Assembly: GCA_000149265.1 (NCBI GenBank)
Contig: CH000572.1
Location: 462,863-526,862 of the forward strand
Source of the DNA: Ciona savignyi
Lineage: Eukaryota; Chordata; Ascidiacea; Phlebobranchia; Cionidae
Direction: 5' to 3'
DNA: 64,000 bases
Positions 49,901-60,899 of the stretch are shown here, in pieces. Under the pieces are notes generated by a model. It made no database searches. It was not told the origin of the DNA and saw only the letters and a list, made by a program, of their open reading frames with translations. Numbering within the stretch: position 1 is the stretch's first letter; each line of letters begins with the position of its first letter. The translations under genes were made by a program, and so were the position numbers.

Positions 49901-50568
49901 CCAGTATGTGGCCAAAAGCGATCGAAAACGTAGAAATTCCTAAACGATAATACTAATTGTGTTAATTTAAAATGCTTGAAATGACAGCGAAGAGAATGTA
50001 ACTGTCGAATCAGGTTGTGACGGGAAAACGCAATTGCAATTTTAAAACACAGAAGTTCAAGAAGTCACTGAGTCTATAGAGATATATCGACAAGTCAGAC
50101 AGTTAGGAAAATTTTGCCACCTCGACTAAAGTTATTGATTCCATCTAATTGCCTTTCAAGATCAGAGCACGGAAACCCCATTTTCAACTCTTTGTTTTCA
50201 AAAATTCACAATATTTTAAAAAACTTAAAATACCATTGAACACACACATCCCCCAGCAACTATAATCGAACGGCATTGCGTACACGGTATTTAATAACCG
50301 TACACGGTATTTATAGACAAATACACGGTATTTAATAACCGTTCTTTCAGCTAATTGGGCGGTAAATATGAGCGTCCTGAGGTCTTTAGTAACAAAGCAA
50401 AAAATTTACCGAGTTCAATTTATCTTCACCAGTATCATTTCGCGATTTGTCATTGCTCTTCTTTGGACTAGTATCTTGGTCCGTAACCTTAGTCTTGTTT
50501 GCACCACGGCGTGGTAGGATTGGACTAGAAGCCGCCGTATACACATGCGGTCTTGTAGCGACAAGCAT
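40974..50568 (-). CDS. DPP6/DPP10-like inactive dipeptidyl peptidase (Kv4 auxiliary subunit)
   Basis: Sixteen coding exons in unbroken phase: 50568-50410, 49134-49020, 48722-48535, 47943-47816, 47529-47333, 46248-46073, 45990-45902, 45760-45580, 45251-45141, 44731-44428, 44041-43820, 43709-43643, 43086-42895, 42271-42117, 41764-41633, 41185-40974. Total 2628 nt, 875 residues. A 67-residue cytoplasmic tail ends in the DPP6/10 signature PEQRNWKG, then a membrane segment at about 68-89 (type II), a beta-propeller ([16 protein letters not shown] near 258-273) and an alpha/beta-hydrolase domain. The nucleophile elbow is GSGYGGY at 727-733, so the catalytic Ser is Gly729; Asp805 and His840 remain. 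Vertebrate DPP6/10 likewise lack the Ser and modulate Kv4 channels in neurons. One ancestral gene for both paralogues is likely. The start exon may be one of several alternatives. A TTTATT at about 40663 (AATAAA on the minus strand) could end the message. Confidence 0.93.
44071..44160 (+). repeat. tRNA-derived SINE fragment in a DPP intron
   Basis: GGTCGTGTGGTCGAATGGTT, then GCGCGATCGATACATATACC, matches the SINE family head. The B-box half is degraded. It lies antisense in the intron between exons 10 and 11 of the DPP6/10-like gene. Confidence 0.8.
50281..50343. repeat. Three copies of TACACGGTATTTA in DPP intron 1
   Basis: TACACGGTATTTA occurs at about 50281, 50301 and 50323; the first and third continue as ATAACCGT. 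The copies are 20-22 bp apart, about two helical turns, within intron 1 and close to the first coding exon. Confidence 0.6.
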
Positions 50569-52108
50569 TTATATCGCTTCCGTTCCTCTTACCAATGTAA
50601 AATCTACAAAACCGTGCGGTTCTGTATCCTGCCAACGTTCTCTAGTTCTGCTTCTGACTGAAATGTTTTTTTAATTCTTCGCTGTTTTTAAATTATGCAG
50701 TGGACTGAAAAAAGCCTTCACCTGCTTCAACGAATTAGTATTTACGCGTTGAAACATAGAGGCCAACGAACTGTCTTAATGCGACATTCTCCAAGGACCC
50801 TTCAACCGATAAATAATTACTCACGGCCGACACACCACCCGAGTAATGCAACACCTTCATTGATTTTTCCTCCCTAAGCTCTTGACGGCGCTCGATGCAT
50901 CGCCAACCGGTATAATCCGGAGGCAATGACAGTTTCTAAATGTATAGACAATTACACCGAGTTCAAACTTATTTTTTTGTTAACTTAATTTATTTTTATA
51001 AAAATAATCACTCAAAATGGGCATTTCAGTAACTGTACACAATTTTATCCTCATGACTTTAGTAGCAACATGTGGGCTTAGCTTTATTCAAAATTAGCTT
51101 ATAAAATTTTACCTTAATCAACTTAACTTTAAAATCGACTAGATCTACATGCAATACCACAAACAATTGCTTGTCAGCTCCCAAATGCCGACTTATATCA
51201 CAAAGTGATCGCAACAGGTCGTCAAGCGATGTCTGTTCAAACTTTTGACCTATAGCGCATATTGGTAACCATACTTTAATATCCGCTGTAACATTTCATC
51301 CTAAAATCATTAATCCTTGTCCAATGGGAAATAAAAAATGACAAGACTTATTACAGCAAATTTAATAATATTTCTCGGTTTCTGTCTCTAATTGTGTCTT
51401 TTTATAGGTTCAAAAGCCAAAGTTGATTCTGTTACAATTTAGTTCTATAAATCAATAATTCATCTCTTCAAGCCAATACCCAACAACTCACTTTAAGGTG
51501 TCGAATCGCACACACTAGTAAACCGAGACGAACTTTAAAAGCGTGGATGTATATTCAACATTAGTTGCAATTTTCCTGACATACGTCTGGCGTCATTTGT
51601 TGGATATGTATTATTAATGAGATAACTATAGTAGGCTACATTGTTACTATTTCTTAACATTACACACTAAAATGTGTTTATTTTAGTTTTATACTTGTTT
51701 GTATGCCATATTCTGTTTAAAAAATAAGTCTCTGCAATTAGTTAAGGGTTTCCATAAGACATGTTAATATTCTAAGTACAACCAATCATACCATTTCACG
51801 CGTCTAATGGTCTTAGATTTTCGCGATTCTGCTACAGTTGCTAATGTAACTTGTTAACCGCGTATAAATTTAAATATTGAAATTGTAGATATGAAGCATC
51901 TATAATATCCGCAGCTTTTATTTCGGACATATCTCTGAACACTTGATCTCTCGCTATCTCTCTTCCATTTTGCCGATTGCCGTAATAATAATGATTTTAA
52001 TCGATCGTATGACGGGCTCTTACAAAAACGGTCATATAACGAAGTAACGAGTATAGCTTGAGCTGAGGTAAATCCAATAAAAATAGAAAATGGCATTTTA
52101 CCAAGCCA

Positions 52109-52197
52109 CGTTTCGAGCCGTTAATGGGTCGTCAACCGGACATTCTTTTGTATAGCAGTCGGTATATGTTTCGATCTCTTCAGCCACACGACCGTAG
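52109..52197 (-). repeat. tRNA-derived SINE copy
   Basis: On the minus strand CGGTCGTGTGGCTGAAGAG, then ATATACCGACTGC, and later GACGACCCATTAACGGCTCG, match the SINE layout with divergence, including a lost A-box end. Confidence 0.65.
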
Positions 52198-52209
52198 GAA
52201 CTGACTATT

Positions 52210-52312
52210 CTTTTTTCCAAGCTCAGTTTCAAACCCATGATGGGCTCGTTGATAAGATCGTTTTTGCATATAAGTCATTATATGTATTGGTCGCGTTAAC
52301 CATTTGACCACA
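52210..52312 (-). repeat. tRNA-derived SINE copy
   Basis: On the minus strand GTGTGGTCAAATGGTTAACG, then CGACCAATACATATAATG, and a B-box-like GGGTTTGAAACTGAGCTTGG, followed by an A-rich tail. It is adjacent to and in the same orientation as the copy at 52109-52197. Confidence 0.8.
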
Positions 52313-52503
52313 CACTACACTCTAACGGAATATTCGTTTCATTTGGTAATGTCTCAACAGCGCAGCATGGTGTTGGCAATGTTGTCTTGCTATCGTCAGA
52401 TGGTGTCGCATGTGAGCTCTCTGCGCTGGCCCGGCGGTCGCGTGGCATGATTGATTAACGCAGCCGACACATATACAAATTATATTCAATAAAGAGTCTG
52501 GAC

Positions 52504-52987
52504 CAGGGTTGCCATTTGGCCTTTTTCACGGCCAAATTTCAGAAATTTGATCGTACCAAAATCGCCCCGGCCGCAAAAAAAATAGTTTGGCCGTGCGGAA
52601 AAATCTGGCCGAATTTGGCCGTATAAGCATATTGTCAAATTTTTAGCCAAAACGTCATATTATTTTTACGCTACAGTAGAAAAAAGGCAAAAAGAGAGAC
52701 AGAAAATGGAAATAAATTAATATCAACTGTCTCATTCACAAATCACAAAGCTGATTATGACGTTTTAAAATAAAATAATAACGGTAGGCATTCCTATATA
52801 GTAGTTGAACGGGTTTAACAAATCTGGAGGGAATTAAAATTATACAATTTTTCAACAAATAAAGAGATAAATAGCCCAATTGGCTAAATTAAATAGTTTA
52901 TTTTGCACTTGATACGAATTGGCCGAATTTTGGCCGTAAAGCAAAAACAGTTTGGCCGTAAAGCGTACTTTGCGTCTGGCAACCCTG
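52504..52987. mobile_element. hAT-type MITE with 8-bp target-site duplication
   Basis: Terminal inverted repeats CAGGGTTGCCA (left) and TGGCAACCCTG (right) bound 484 bp. Both sides are flanked by GTCTGGAC (52496-52503 and 52988-52995), a perfect 8-bp duplication typical of hAT transposons. The interior is AT-rich with repeated TTGGCCGTAA/AATTTGGCCGT words near both ends and no transposase. It is a non-autonomous, recently inserted element. Confidence 0.92.
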
Positions 52988-53816
52988 GTCTGGACAACGA
53001 GCCCAGAAAAGCGTTGCTGAATTGTTAGCGCAAACGACTCATGGACACTATTCCATCCAAAACGGACAAAAGTTTGGAATAACATTAACACTTAGCACAA
53101 GTATACAGCTTAGACTACGATTCAAATGCTAACCTTGTGAAAACCACACACAAAACGAAGCATGGACCGCTAGAGCAAAGATTTTCGTAGCATCATGATG
53201 TTAGCACGAGCAACTCATACAAATTCCAATCAGACTTAATTAAACCTCTATATGGTGTCAGTCACTACACCCTTGTAGAATTTTAGATCAATATCGCATT
53301 TGCTGCTGTCCAGTCAATTATATAGAGGTCTCGAGGTACCTGCTGCCACTGCGGAACATGTCATGCACTTCTGACCAATCAATATAACCAATCGCAATGA
53401 ATAATAAATTATAGAAAAACAAAGCAATATAGTTGTAATCTTTGTGGCTTAAAGCTGGATAATGCAGTTAATAAAAAAATGCTGTAACGCTGTCATTCTA
53501 TTTTCTAATAGAGCCGACTTAAAAAATTGCACGGATAAATTAATTAAACTTCACTCGCAGAACATATAATAAATATAGAAACACCCAAAACACGCATTTC
53601 TCCAATCTCATTAAAATTTAAAGCCCATTTAACGACTTCGCAACTAACGACAAGTTTTATAATTATTAAAAATCTTATTTTGAAAATTCCTTTAAATATG
53701 TCACAAACCATGCATAATGCTCCAAAATCATGCGCTAAGTTTTGCAGTTTTTAAACTTCAAGACGTAATTTGTTTTACCTAGAAATCATCACAAAATAAT
53801 TGAACCTGGCCTACAC

Positions 53817-54140
53817 TCTTAAAAAAATGAAGGTAAAATTTATAATATTTTCCATGCAGCACTTTTTATTGCATGTGTGGTAAAATTTACTATCAATTCT
53901 AAGTAGAATTTACCCTTTTTTATTGTAAAAATTAAACTTTACCAATAAATATAGTAAATTTTACAATAATATCCCTGTAAAATTTACCATATTTCACAGT
54001 AAAACATATATTTACCAATAAATGTTGTAAATTTTATTATAAATACTACAATTTTTATTGTAATAAATAATGTTTTTACCAACATATTTCAATTTTACAA
54101 TGTTCGATTGCAGTAAATTTTAATTTCTTATAAGACCAAC
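53817..54140. repeat. AT-rich repeat built of GTAAAATTTAC-like units
   Basis: Many direct and inverted variants of GTAAAATTTACCAT and ACCAATAAATATAGTAAAT fill about 320 bp, beginning at TACACTCTTAAAAAAATGAA. The units are imperfect palindromes. This may be a decayed non-autonomous DNA transposon; I could not define matching ends or target duplications. Confidence 0.6.
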
Positions 54141-57100
54141 AGTATGGCAATCAATCGTCTAATATAAATGTATTTATGTTTTACAATTGTTTGATACTTA
54201 ATTAAAATCCCGATATATGGAAGCTCTTGTTTTATAGTTTCTATCTTGTTTCCACGCGATGTCTAAAACGCATTTGCAATGGAATCGATAGCTCCAAAAA
54301 TCGATGACAAAAACCTTTTAACTCCGTCCCATAGTATTACACACAATGGCCTGCACACAAGACCCGTTGTTCGACACGATTTCGGTGTAGAAATAGACGA
54401 AACAATTCCATTATCCATTAGCCAGTCAATAAAAAAATGTCACTTTTATTAGCCGGTTTATACAGAAAACTTATTGTTGGCTGGTTTTGGTCCCTTTAAT
54501 ATTAGAAATAACTATGTGTTTCGTTGATATTAATAGTATGGTTAACAGGTTTAAGCGTACGGTTAACAGTTGAGGTCCTGTTACTATCAATGTACAAGAA
54601 ACAAAAGATTTAAATTCCTTAAAATACAATTAGTAGTCTCCATGATTTAACGTTATTAACGTAATTTCCTCTTAGCACCGTGGTTAACTATGCAACTCAC
54701 AGTTCTGGGGCAATATTGTTCAATTATTCATGAGTTGCAGGCTCGGAACATGACGAAAGCGATTTTAACGGTGCCTGAGTCATTTAGCATATCAGGCAAC
54801 ATGTCCCGGTATATAATGCAGGCCACGAAATTTGCTGTCATGTGATAATATCCTTTTCGTGTAATGGGAATTTATACGGCCCCGGTGAGCGTCTATAACA
54901 GCATTAAAGTTTCATGGACTGCATGGGGTAAACCACTCAGATGAAATTTTACAAATTGGCCTGAGCCTTCACGTTATTACGCGTGTTTACGTTGTGTGCA
55001 CATGGGTAAACAATGATAGCTGGTATGCACTTTACCACCTTCAATAAAATGGGAGTAAAGTTCTAGTGGTGATTTTAGTTTAACACAAATTTTGTTTTGG
55101 CGGGGATTATATTTTTGCACTGCAGATCCACATTTAATGACATTAAGTGTATACCGCTTATAAGCCAGTCGCGTTAACCGATCTAGAAGATCGCTCATTT
55201 TAGATGAAAGGTTTTAGATGACACTTGGGGTGTAAATCGGTCATTATTTTCGGTGAACATCCGGCTGTGCAAATGATCGCTCCCACGGGACAACTATTCC
55301 CCGGGTATACTCATACATATAAACTGTATGACACGATTCAAAACTAAATCTTGACCGGATACAGACAGTTCAAAACTATACACGGTTTTAATATTATGGG
55401 GCAGTGATTAAGTAACAATGCTCAACTGTTTTTAATATGGAAAATAGCTTGGTATTCATTTTCCTTATACGATACTTACTACCTTCTTGCCTATCTCCGA
55501 ACGCAAAATGTGTTTAACTTTGCCTTAATGCAAATTCCAAGCATTGTTTAAAACATAAACACTATGCGGTTATCTTATTATCTTTATTATGAATAATTCA
55601 TTTGTTTTTCACGTCAAGTAATGTCGTATTCGACGTTTAAACAACAATAAAGTGGACGGGAAAGTATACAGCTGTTAAACATCTTATCCTAAAATGGTAC
55701 TTTTTACCACTTTGTTATCTTAATGAACTCGTAGTTCTTTCGTTATGCAACAATATTTTTATTCCTGTTATCTTGCTCAGAATAATGTTTATTTTAGAAA
55801 TATAAATCTTAGAGTAAACCATATTGACAGTGGTTAAAAGCGCTTTTTATTGCCCAAGTGGAACCGACCTTCTCTCCTTTATATTAGCTGGGAATTTTCG
55901 AGCGACCAGAATAGCTTTTCGGCGGCAAATTTGTAAATATTATGATAGAAACCAACTTACCAATACGTTTCCTTGCATTGGTGTTGTTTTGAGTACAGGA
56001 GGTCGTCTCGGACCAAATGTAAAACGTCTCGCCCTGTTAAAAGTTGCCGCCATTGCCGTTTTGCTCATATCAGCGTAAGTTGAACGATTTCTTACTTAAA
56101 AATCTGCCTTAATACGTCGTCAAAGCTGCATGCAGTACCATACTAAGAAATTACTAGTTGTTTCTTATTCTGCTACAATCACGGCTCAGATTTTCCCGGA
56201 CGGATGATTGTGATATATTGACCAGATTAACACCGTATTTTAATGTAGGATATAGGCAGGTGTAAAATAAACTACAAAGCCTAGTATTCCATACATTATA
56301 ACTAGCTGACTTAAAGAACAAATATTGTAGACTTGCTTGCAAATTGTTGTAATCTTACATAGGTTTGGCGGCCCCTTTCTCTATATTTAATATATATATC
56401 CTATTTTAATGACATGTTTTAACTACTGACTCATTTTGCCGTATTTCCCTGTGCCTGTGTTGTTTTACTTGATGCTACTTAATATTAGGACAAAACTGAA
56501 TTAACTTAACTAAAAACGTGTTATGTATGTGTCCTGTTTCATCAACTCCAGCAAACCATCAAACTCTGCACAATAGTATTAGAGCTAAATTCTCATCTAA
56601 TACATTTTGCATACGCATGTGACGAAAAAAGTATCACTTTCTCATGCTCTGGTACAACATATATACCTGCTCGACACATCATGCTTTTGGTAGCTATGGA
56701 TTACTGCCTACTTTATGCATTATGTGACCGGTGGTCAATAATCCGTTACATCTCCTGGGACTCCGAACAATACAGCCTGTCTGCGTATTCCTTTTCATTT
56801 CAGAATTTGAGGGAGAACAGCACCCGATACTGAAGATCGGCTTATTGAGTAACATGGCGAGGGCCCAACAATAGGGGACCGTGGCCAAACTTCGATTTAA
56901 ATAAAACTCAATCTTTTTATCGATTAATTTTGATATATTTCGAAAGTGTTGGAAATTTAAATTTAAAATAACCCGAAATTTAATTAAATGTTAAAACTCT
57001 TGGCACCTGCTTTATTTACCTTACGCTTATTGCATTTTATGACTTCATAGGAATGCGGCATAGCCGATATTAAAAAATATCTTTTGGCCTTATTCATTAT

Positions 57101-59299
57101 TTACAACTGTAGTGTAACCAAGAAAATCAAAATTATTTTAAATTATAATACTGTCAACATCTATAGTGGTTGGTATTAATCTATATATACCATAATGTAC
57201 AATTGAGTTTGACTGCATGACTTGCTAATATATTATACGCTCGCATAGCAACGAAATTCTGGCTAAGTTTGTTTTCTTTGTTCTATTAATCTGTAATATC
57301 CCGCCTAGACCATTGGTTCCCAACTATTTCTGACATTAGGCGAGCGTTCTATTCTGTCAAAACGTATGAATTAATTATATGAATTTGTTTAAATTAAAAT
57401 AAAACGTCAATTACTACATAATGGTAAATTAATAACTAGCCGTTAAAGTTCAATCAAATATGCCATAGCTAATGATAAAAATCAGTTTTATTGTTAAGAC
57501 AGGGAACGGCCACACTTTATTAACATAAACCGTAAAGGGAAAATTATAATCTGGCAATACAGTGTTTGTTAAAAAAGTACAGCCTTAAAGGAAGGTTTAT
57601 CGCAGCTTGGAAAAAAATGGCTTGACCGGTGCAGGCTGCTAAACTGACATAATATTTCAAGAATATACACTCGTCACCATTAGTTTCACTCACTCACTCA
57701 CTAACGTTAAAATCTTCTAATTTTGCAATTTCCCCGGTACATTGGGACGGTAAAGAGGGCTGAGAAGAACTCCATCGATTTTTGCCAAAAGTCTGACATT
57801 CTGTGAATACTAATTATACATGCTGGTAGCTCGACTGCGGATGTGGTGACAAAATAATCTGATGTCTGTCTCTTTCTGACGGTACCACTACATAACATCT
57901 GACCTAATCTCCCCTAATGGATAACTACAACATCCAGCGGTTCTTGAGTATAAAATTTTGATTTCAATCTGATTCTACTCTGTAATGTGGCCATCATCTA
58001 CGTATAGGATATCTTTCGGTCAATACCTGTATCTGTCTTTTGACTGAAAACTCTAGTTTTAATAAAAGCTAAAGTGTTAAACAATTTTTTTTTACATATT
58101 TATGTATGTCCTGCTGAAATGCTGAACAACGTTGAATTCAGTTAGCTGTATACACTATCTTCAAAAGCAAAATTTTACATTCCTCTCAGTCACACCCTTT
58201 AGAATCCAATTAAAAGAGAATCATTACTCTCTCATGTTTTTAATCATTTTAGCTGCTTTATATTATGTTGACAGCGAATGAACAAAATACTCTTAGCATT
58301 ATAAGCTATACGCTCCCTCGTGTATTTCAACGCTGTTAATCGCCCGGTAGTCCCAGTGGGTATACCAGCAACGTCGAACCCGATTAGAAGCTCTTAGACA
58401 TTAATTTTCACCGTTGCCAAGTTTCCGGACAGCTCTGCATGTCTATACTCGTAATCTCCGTTACAGCTGAAGTTTATTATGCACGGGACATTATTGAGCG
58501 CTGTACATGAAATTTACGCAAAGATGCTAATGAAACAATACTTGTACCTTCGTGATTAAAACCTCACGAATCAATGGAGGGCATTCGCTCTCGACGCGAG
58601 TACCCATTTCAAGAAAAATATCACTGTTTAAATACCACAATCTCAAATATACGGTTTCTTTATCTACTTGTTTCTTATACTGTTAACCTTCACGTCTTTA
58701 ATGTCAGACCAAGCTTTAAATCTAGATGGCGGTTAAAGTAAAAAAGATGCCCTTAACTCTTAGAACAGATCATTTTCGCAATTGTTTTCCTGGCAAAAAT
58801 TAATTTTCAAATCACCATTCAAAGAATGTAGAACAATTTCGAAACACATGGGTACCAGCGTTAACCTATTTCTGCAGCATTTTTAGTACTAAGTTATCTT
58901 TCCAATTTTACCTTATAATATGCTATCTTATACCATGCAAGTGATAATTCGATAACGACAAACAGTATAAATACTGAATCGATGTTTTTCATTTCACTTA
59001 AAGTGGCTGATGTTCAATATTCTCGTATGTAATATACCCACGATTTCAAACGATTGATGCCTTAATATACGACCTAATATAAAAGTAACAGTTCTTCTGT
59101 AATAAGATTATAATGCAATATGCTTTAGTTATAGAGTGGGTTTTAACCTCCAGTTTATTAAGCTTTTTGACATTCCAACGATTTAATGACTACGACGCTG
59201 CAGCGACATACTGTGGCGATCTATGCATAATTTTTCGACGGTTAGGTGGCGCTCGATAAAATAACGTAGAGCTAATTTGCTGGAAGATGAAATATTGTA

Positions 59300-59414
59300 G
59301 TACGATCGTGTGGCCAAATGGTTAACGCGACCGATACATATACCGACTACAATACAAAAACGGTCCGAGTAACGATCCTATCAGGGTTCGAAACTTAGCT
59401 CGTTAAAAAAAAAA
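59300..59414 (+). repeat. tRNA-derived SINE, cluster copy 1
   Basis: A-box-like TGGCCAAATGGTTAACGCG, B-box GGTTCGAAACTTAGC, then an A-run. Flanking AGATGAAATATTGTA occurs before and after the element, consistent with a target-site duplication of about 13-15 bp. Confidence 0.85.
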
Positions 59415-59426
59415 GATGAAATATTG

Positions 59427-60493
59427 TACGGTCGTGTGGCCGAATGGTTAACGCGACCAATACATATACCTACTCCTATATAGGGGAAAAGTGGGTAAAA
59501 TGGGCCACGTGGGTAAAATGGGACCCATCCAATTTTCAATATATTTTGAAGAATAAAATTTGCTGCAAGAACCAGTGTCAGTATATCAACTTATGGAATC
59601 TCCAAACCGAAGTTTGAGCGTGAAATCACCAAACTCAGTGTTTTCTGTAGTTATTTCGGTTTGAGAAGGTCTGAATCTAAATTTGCAATTTTTGTTTTCT
59701 GCTAATATATAATAGAAAAGATCAAATGCTAAAATAACTTTTACTGTAGTTAAAAAGAACTATATAGCCTAGACCTACTTTTACTGGTAGTAATAAAACT
59801 TCTTTTTTAAAGAATTTTTTATAGAGATTTTAAGTCGTATGTTGGCACCTGTCTAATATGGGCCCCCTATGTTCATTTGGTAACTAACGGGCCTAGACTT
59901 AGCATTAACAGTACTAAAGGTCTAGACTTAGCACTAACAGTCATATTATGTGTTTTACAATAAACTAAACGGGTTTTCTAAATGCTATTAATAACATGAA
60001 TTGATAGTTATGCTTCCCAATAAATTAGCAAGGTGTTAATGCATTAGTATACTAGTAACTGGGTATTAAATAAAAAGTAATTGCTGTAATCCAAAGTGTT
60101 AAATTAAAAAAAAAACTACATCATAAAAAGAAAAGTAATAACATTGTTTATATGGGAAGCGAATATTGATATTGTTATCTAGCGAAATGTTAATATCGAA
60201 AACGGGCCGGGGCCCATTTTAGACTGCACCCTTGTCTAAAATGGGCCACTAACGAAATATTTTTCTTTGTTGATAAAATATATTTAACAAAAATTATTAG
60301 AAAGTTAACATGTTATGTGTAAAGACTTTGGTATTAGGTGACACCACATGAAAAACTTAAGTCCAGCGGGCTTTATATCAGTAAAAAATCCGATTTGCAA
60401 CTAAAGGGCCCATTTTACCCACTCTTCCCCTACAAAAACGGTCCTGGTGACGAGCTTGTAATGTGTTCGAAACTTGGCTCGGTCAAAAAAAAA
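59427..60493 (+). repeat. tRNA-derived SINE, cluster copy 2, split by a DNA transposon
   Basis: The head (59427-59480) has GGCCGAATGGTTAACGCGAC. The tail (60433-60493) starts CAAAAACGGTCCTGGTGACG and has TGTTCGAAACTTGGC plus an A-run. Removing the TA-flanked element at 59483-60430 restores the usual SINE arrangement. Confidence 0.88.
59483..60430. mobile_element. 948-bp non-autonomous TIR transposon, TA target duplication
   Basis: The left end GGGGAAAAGTGGGTAAAATG and the inverted right end GGGGAAGAGTGGGTAAAATG continue as GGGCC, about 24 of 25 bases matching. TA dinucleotides flank both sides (59481-59482 and 60431-60432), and the SINE it interrupts resumes exactly after it. Subterminal copies of GTGGGTAAAATGGGAC and CTAAAATGGGCC lie near each end. 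No transposase frame was found. TA duplication suggests mobilisation by a Tc1/mariner-type or similar transposase; the superfamily is inferred. Confidence 0.88.
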
Positions 60494-60505
60494 TATGAAA
60501 TATTG

Positions 60506-60610
60506 GTACGATCGCCGTGTGGTTGAATGGTTAACGCGACCGATACATATACCGACCTATATATAAAAACGGTCTTAGGGCAAAACCCATCCTTAGTCCG
60601 GTAAAAAAAT
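60506..60610 (+). repeat. tRNA-derived SINE, cluster copy 3
   Basis: GTGTGGTTGAATGGTTAACG, then CGACCGATACATATACCGAC and AAAAACGGTCTTAGG; the B-box is degraded and an A-run ends the copy. It is preceded by TATGAAATATTGG, like the flanks of copies 1 and 2. Confidence 0.82.
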
Positions 60611-60611
60611 A

Positions 60612-60724
60612 GTGGTATGGTGGCGTGCCCAAACAGTGAACCGATACATATACTGAATTACATACAAAAAAATGGTTTCATCTTTGACCAAATGCTGGGT
60701 TCAAAACTGATCTCCGTAAAAAAG
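60612..60724 (+). repeat. tRNA-derived SINE, cluster copy 4 (diverged)
   Basis: GGTGGCGTGCCCAAACAGTG replaces the usual A-box; CCGATACATATACTGAA and a B-box-like GGGTTCAAAACTGATC remain. Same orientation as its neighbours. Confidence 0.72.
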
Positions 60725-60741
60725 GGAGAGATAAACATTGA

Positions 60742-60855
60742 GTACGGTTTTGTGGCCGAATGGTTAACCTGCCCGATACATATACCAACTCCTATAAAAA
60801 AAGATTCTAGTGACGAGTACATCTTGGATTCGAAACTTGGCTCGGTTAAAAAAAA
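60742..60855 (+). repeat. tRNA-derived SINE, cluster copy 5
   Basis: TGTGGCCGAATGGTTAACC, CCGATACATATACCAACTCC and GGATTCGAAACTTGGCTCGG with a terminal A-run. It is the last clear copy in a head-to-tail run beginning at 59300; a further fragment may start near 60866. Confidence 0.83.
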
Positions 60856-60899
60856 GAGAATGAGTGGTCATGTAGCCAAAACTGTACTGTATAAAACGA

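Larger units (their letters stand above)
50569..59299. other. Intergenic region upstream of the DPP6/10-like gene
   Basis: The 5' UTR and promoter of the DPP gene should lie near the start of this region. No TATA box or upstream exon is obvious. Repeats are annotated separately: SINEs at about 52109-52312, a hAT-type MITE at 52504-52987 and an AT-rich repeat at 53817-54140. From 54.1 to 59.3 kb I see only AT-rich unique-looking sequence without coding exons. Confidence 0.45.

Noticed and set aside
51854..52096. 80-codon minus-strand frame upstream of the DPP gene, considered as an alternative first exon
   Set aside because: No donor in a phase compatible with DPP exon 2 was found, and it abuts SINE sequence.
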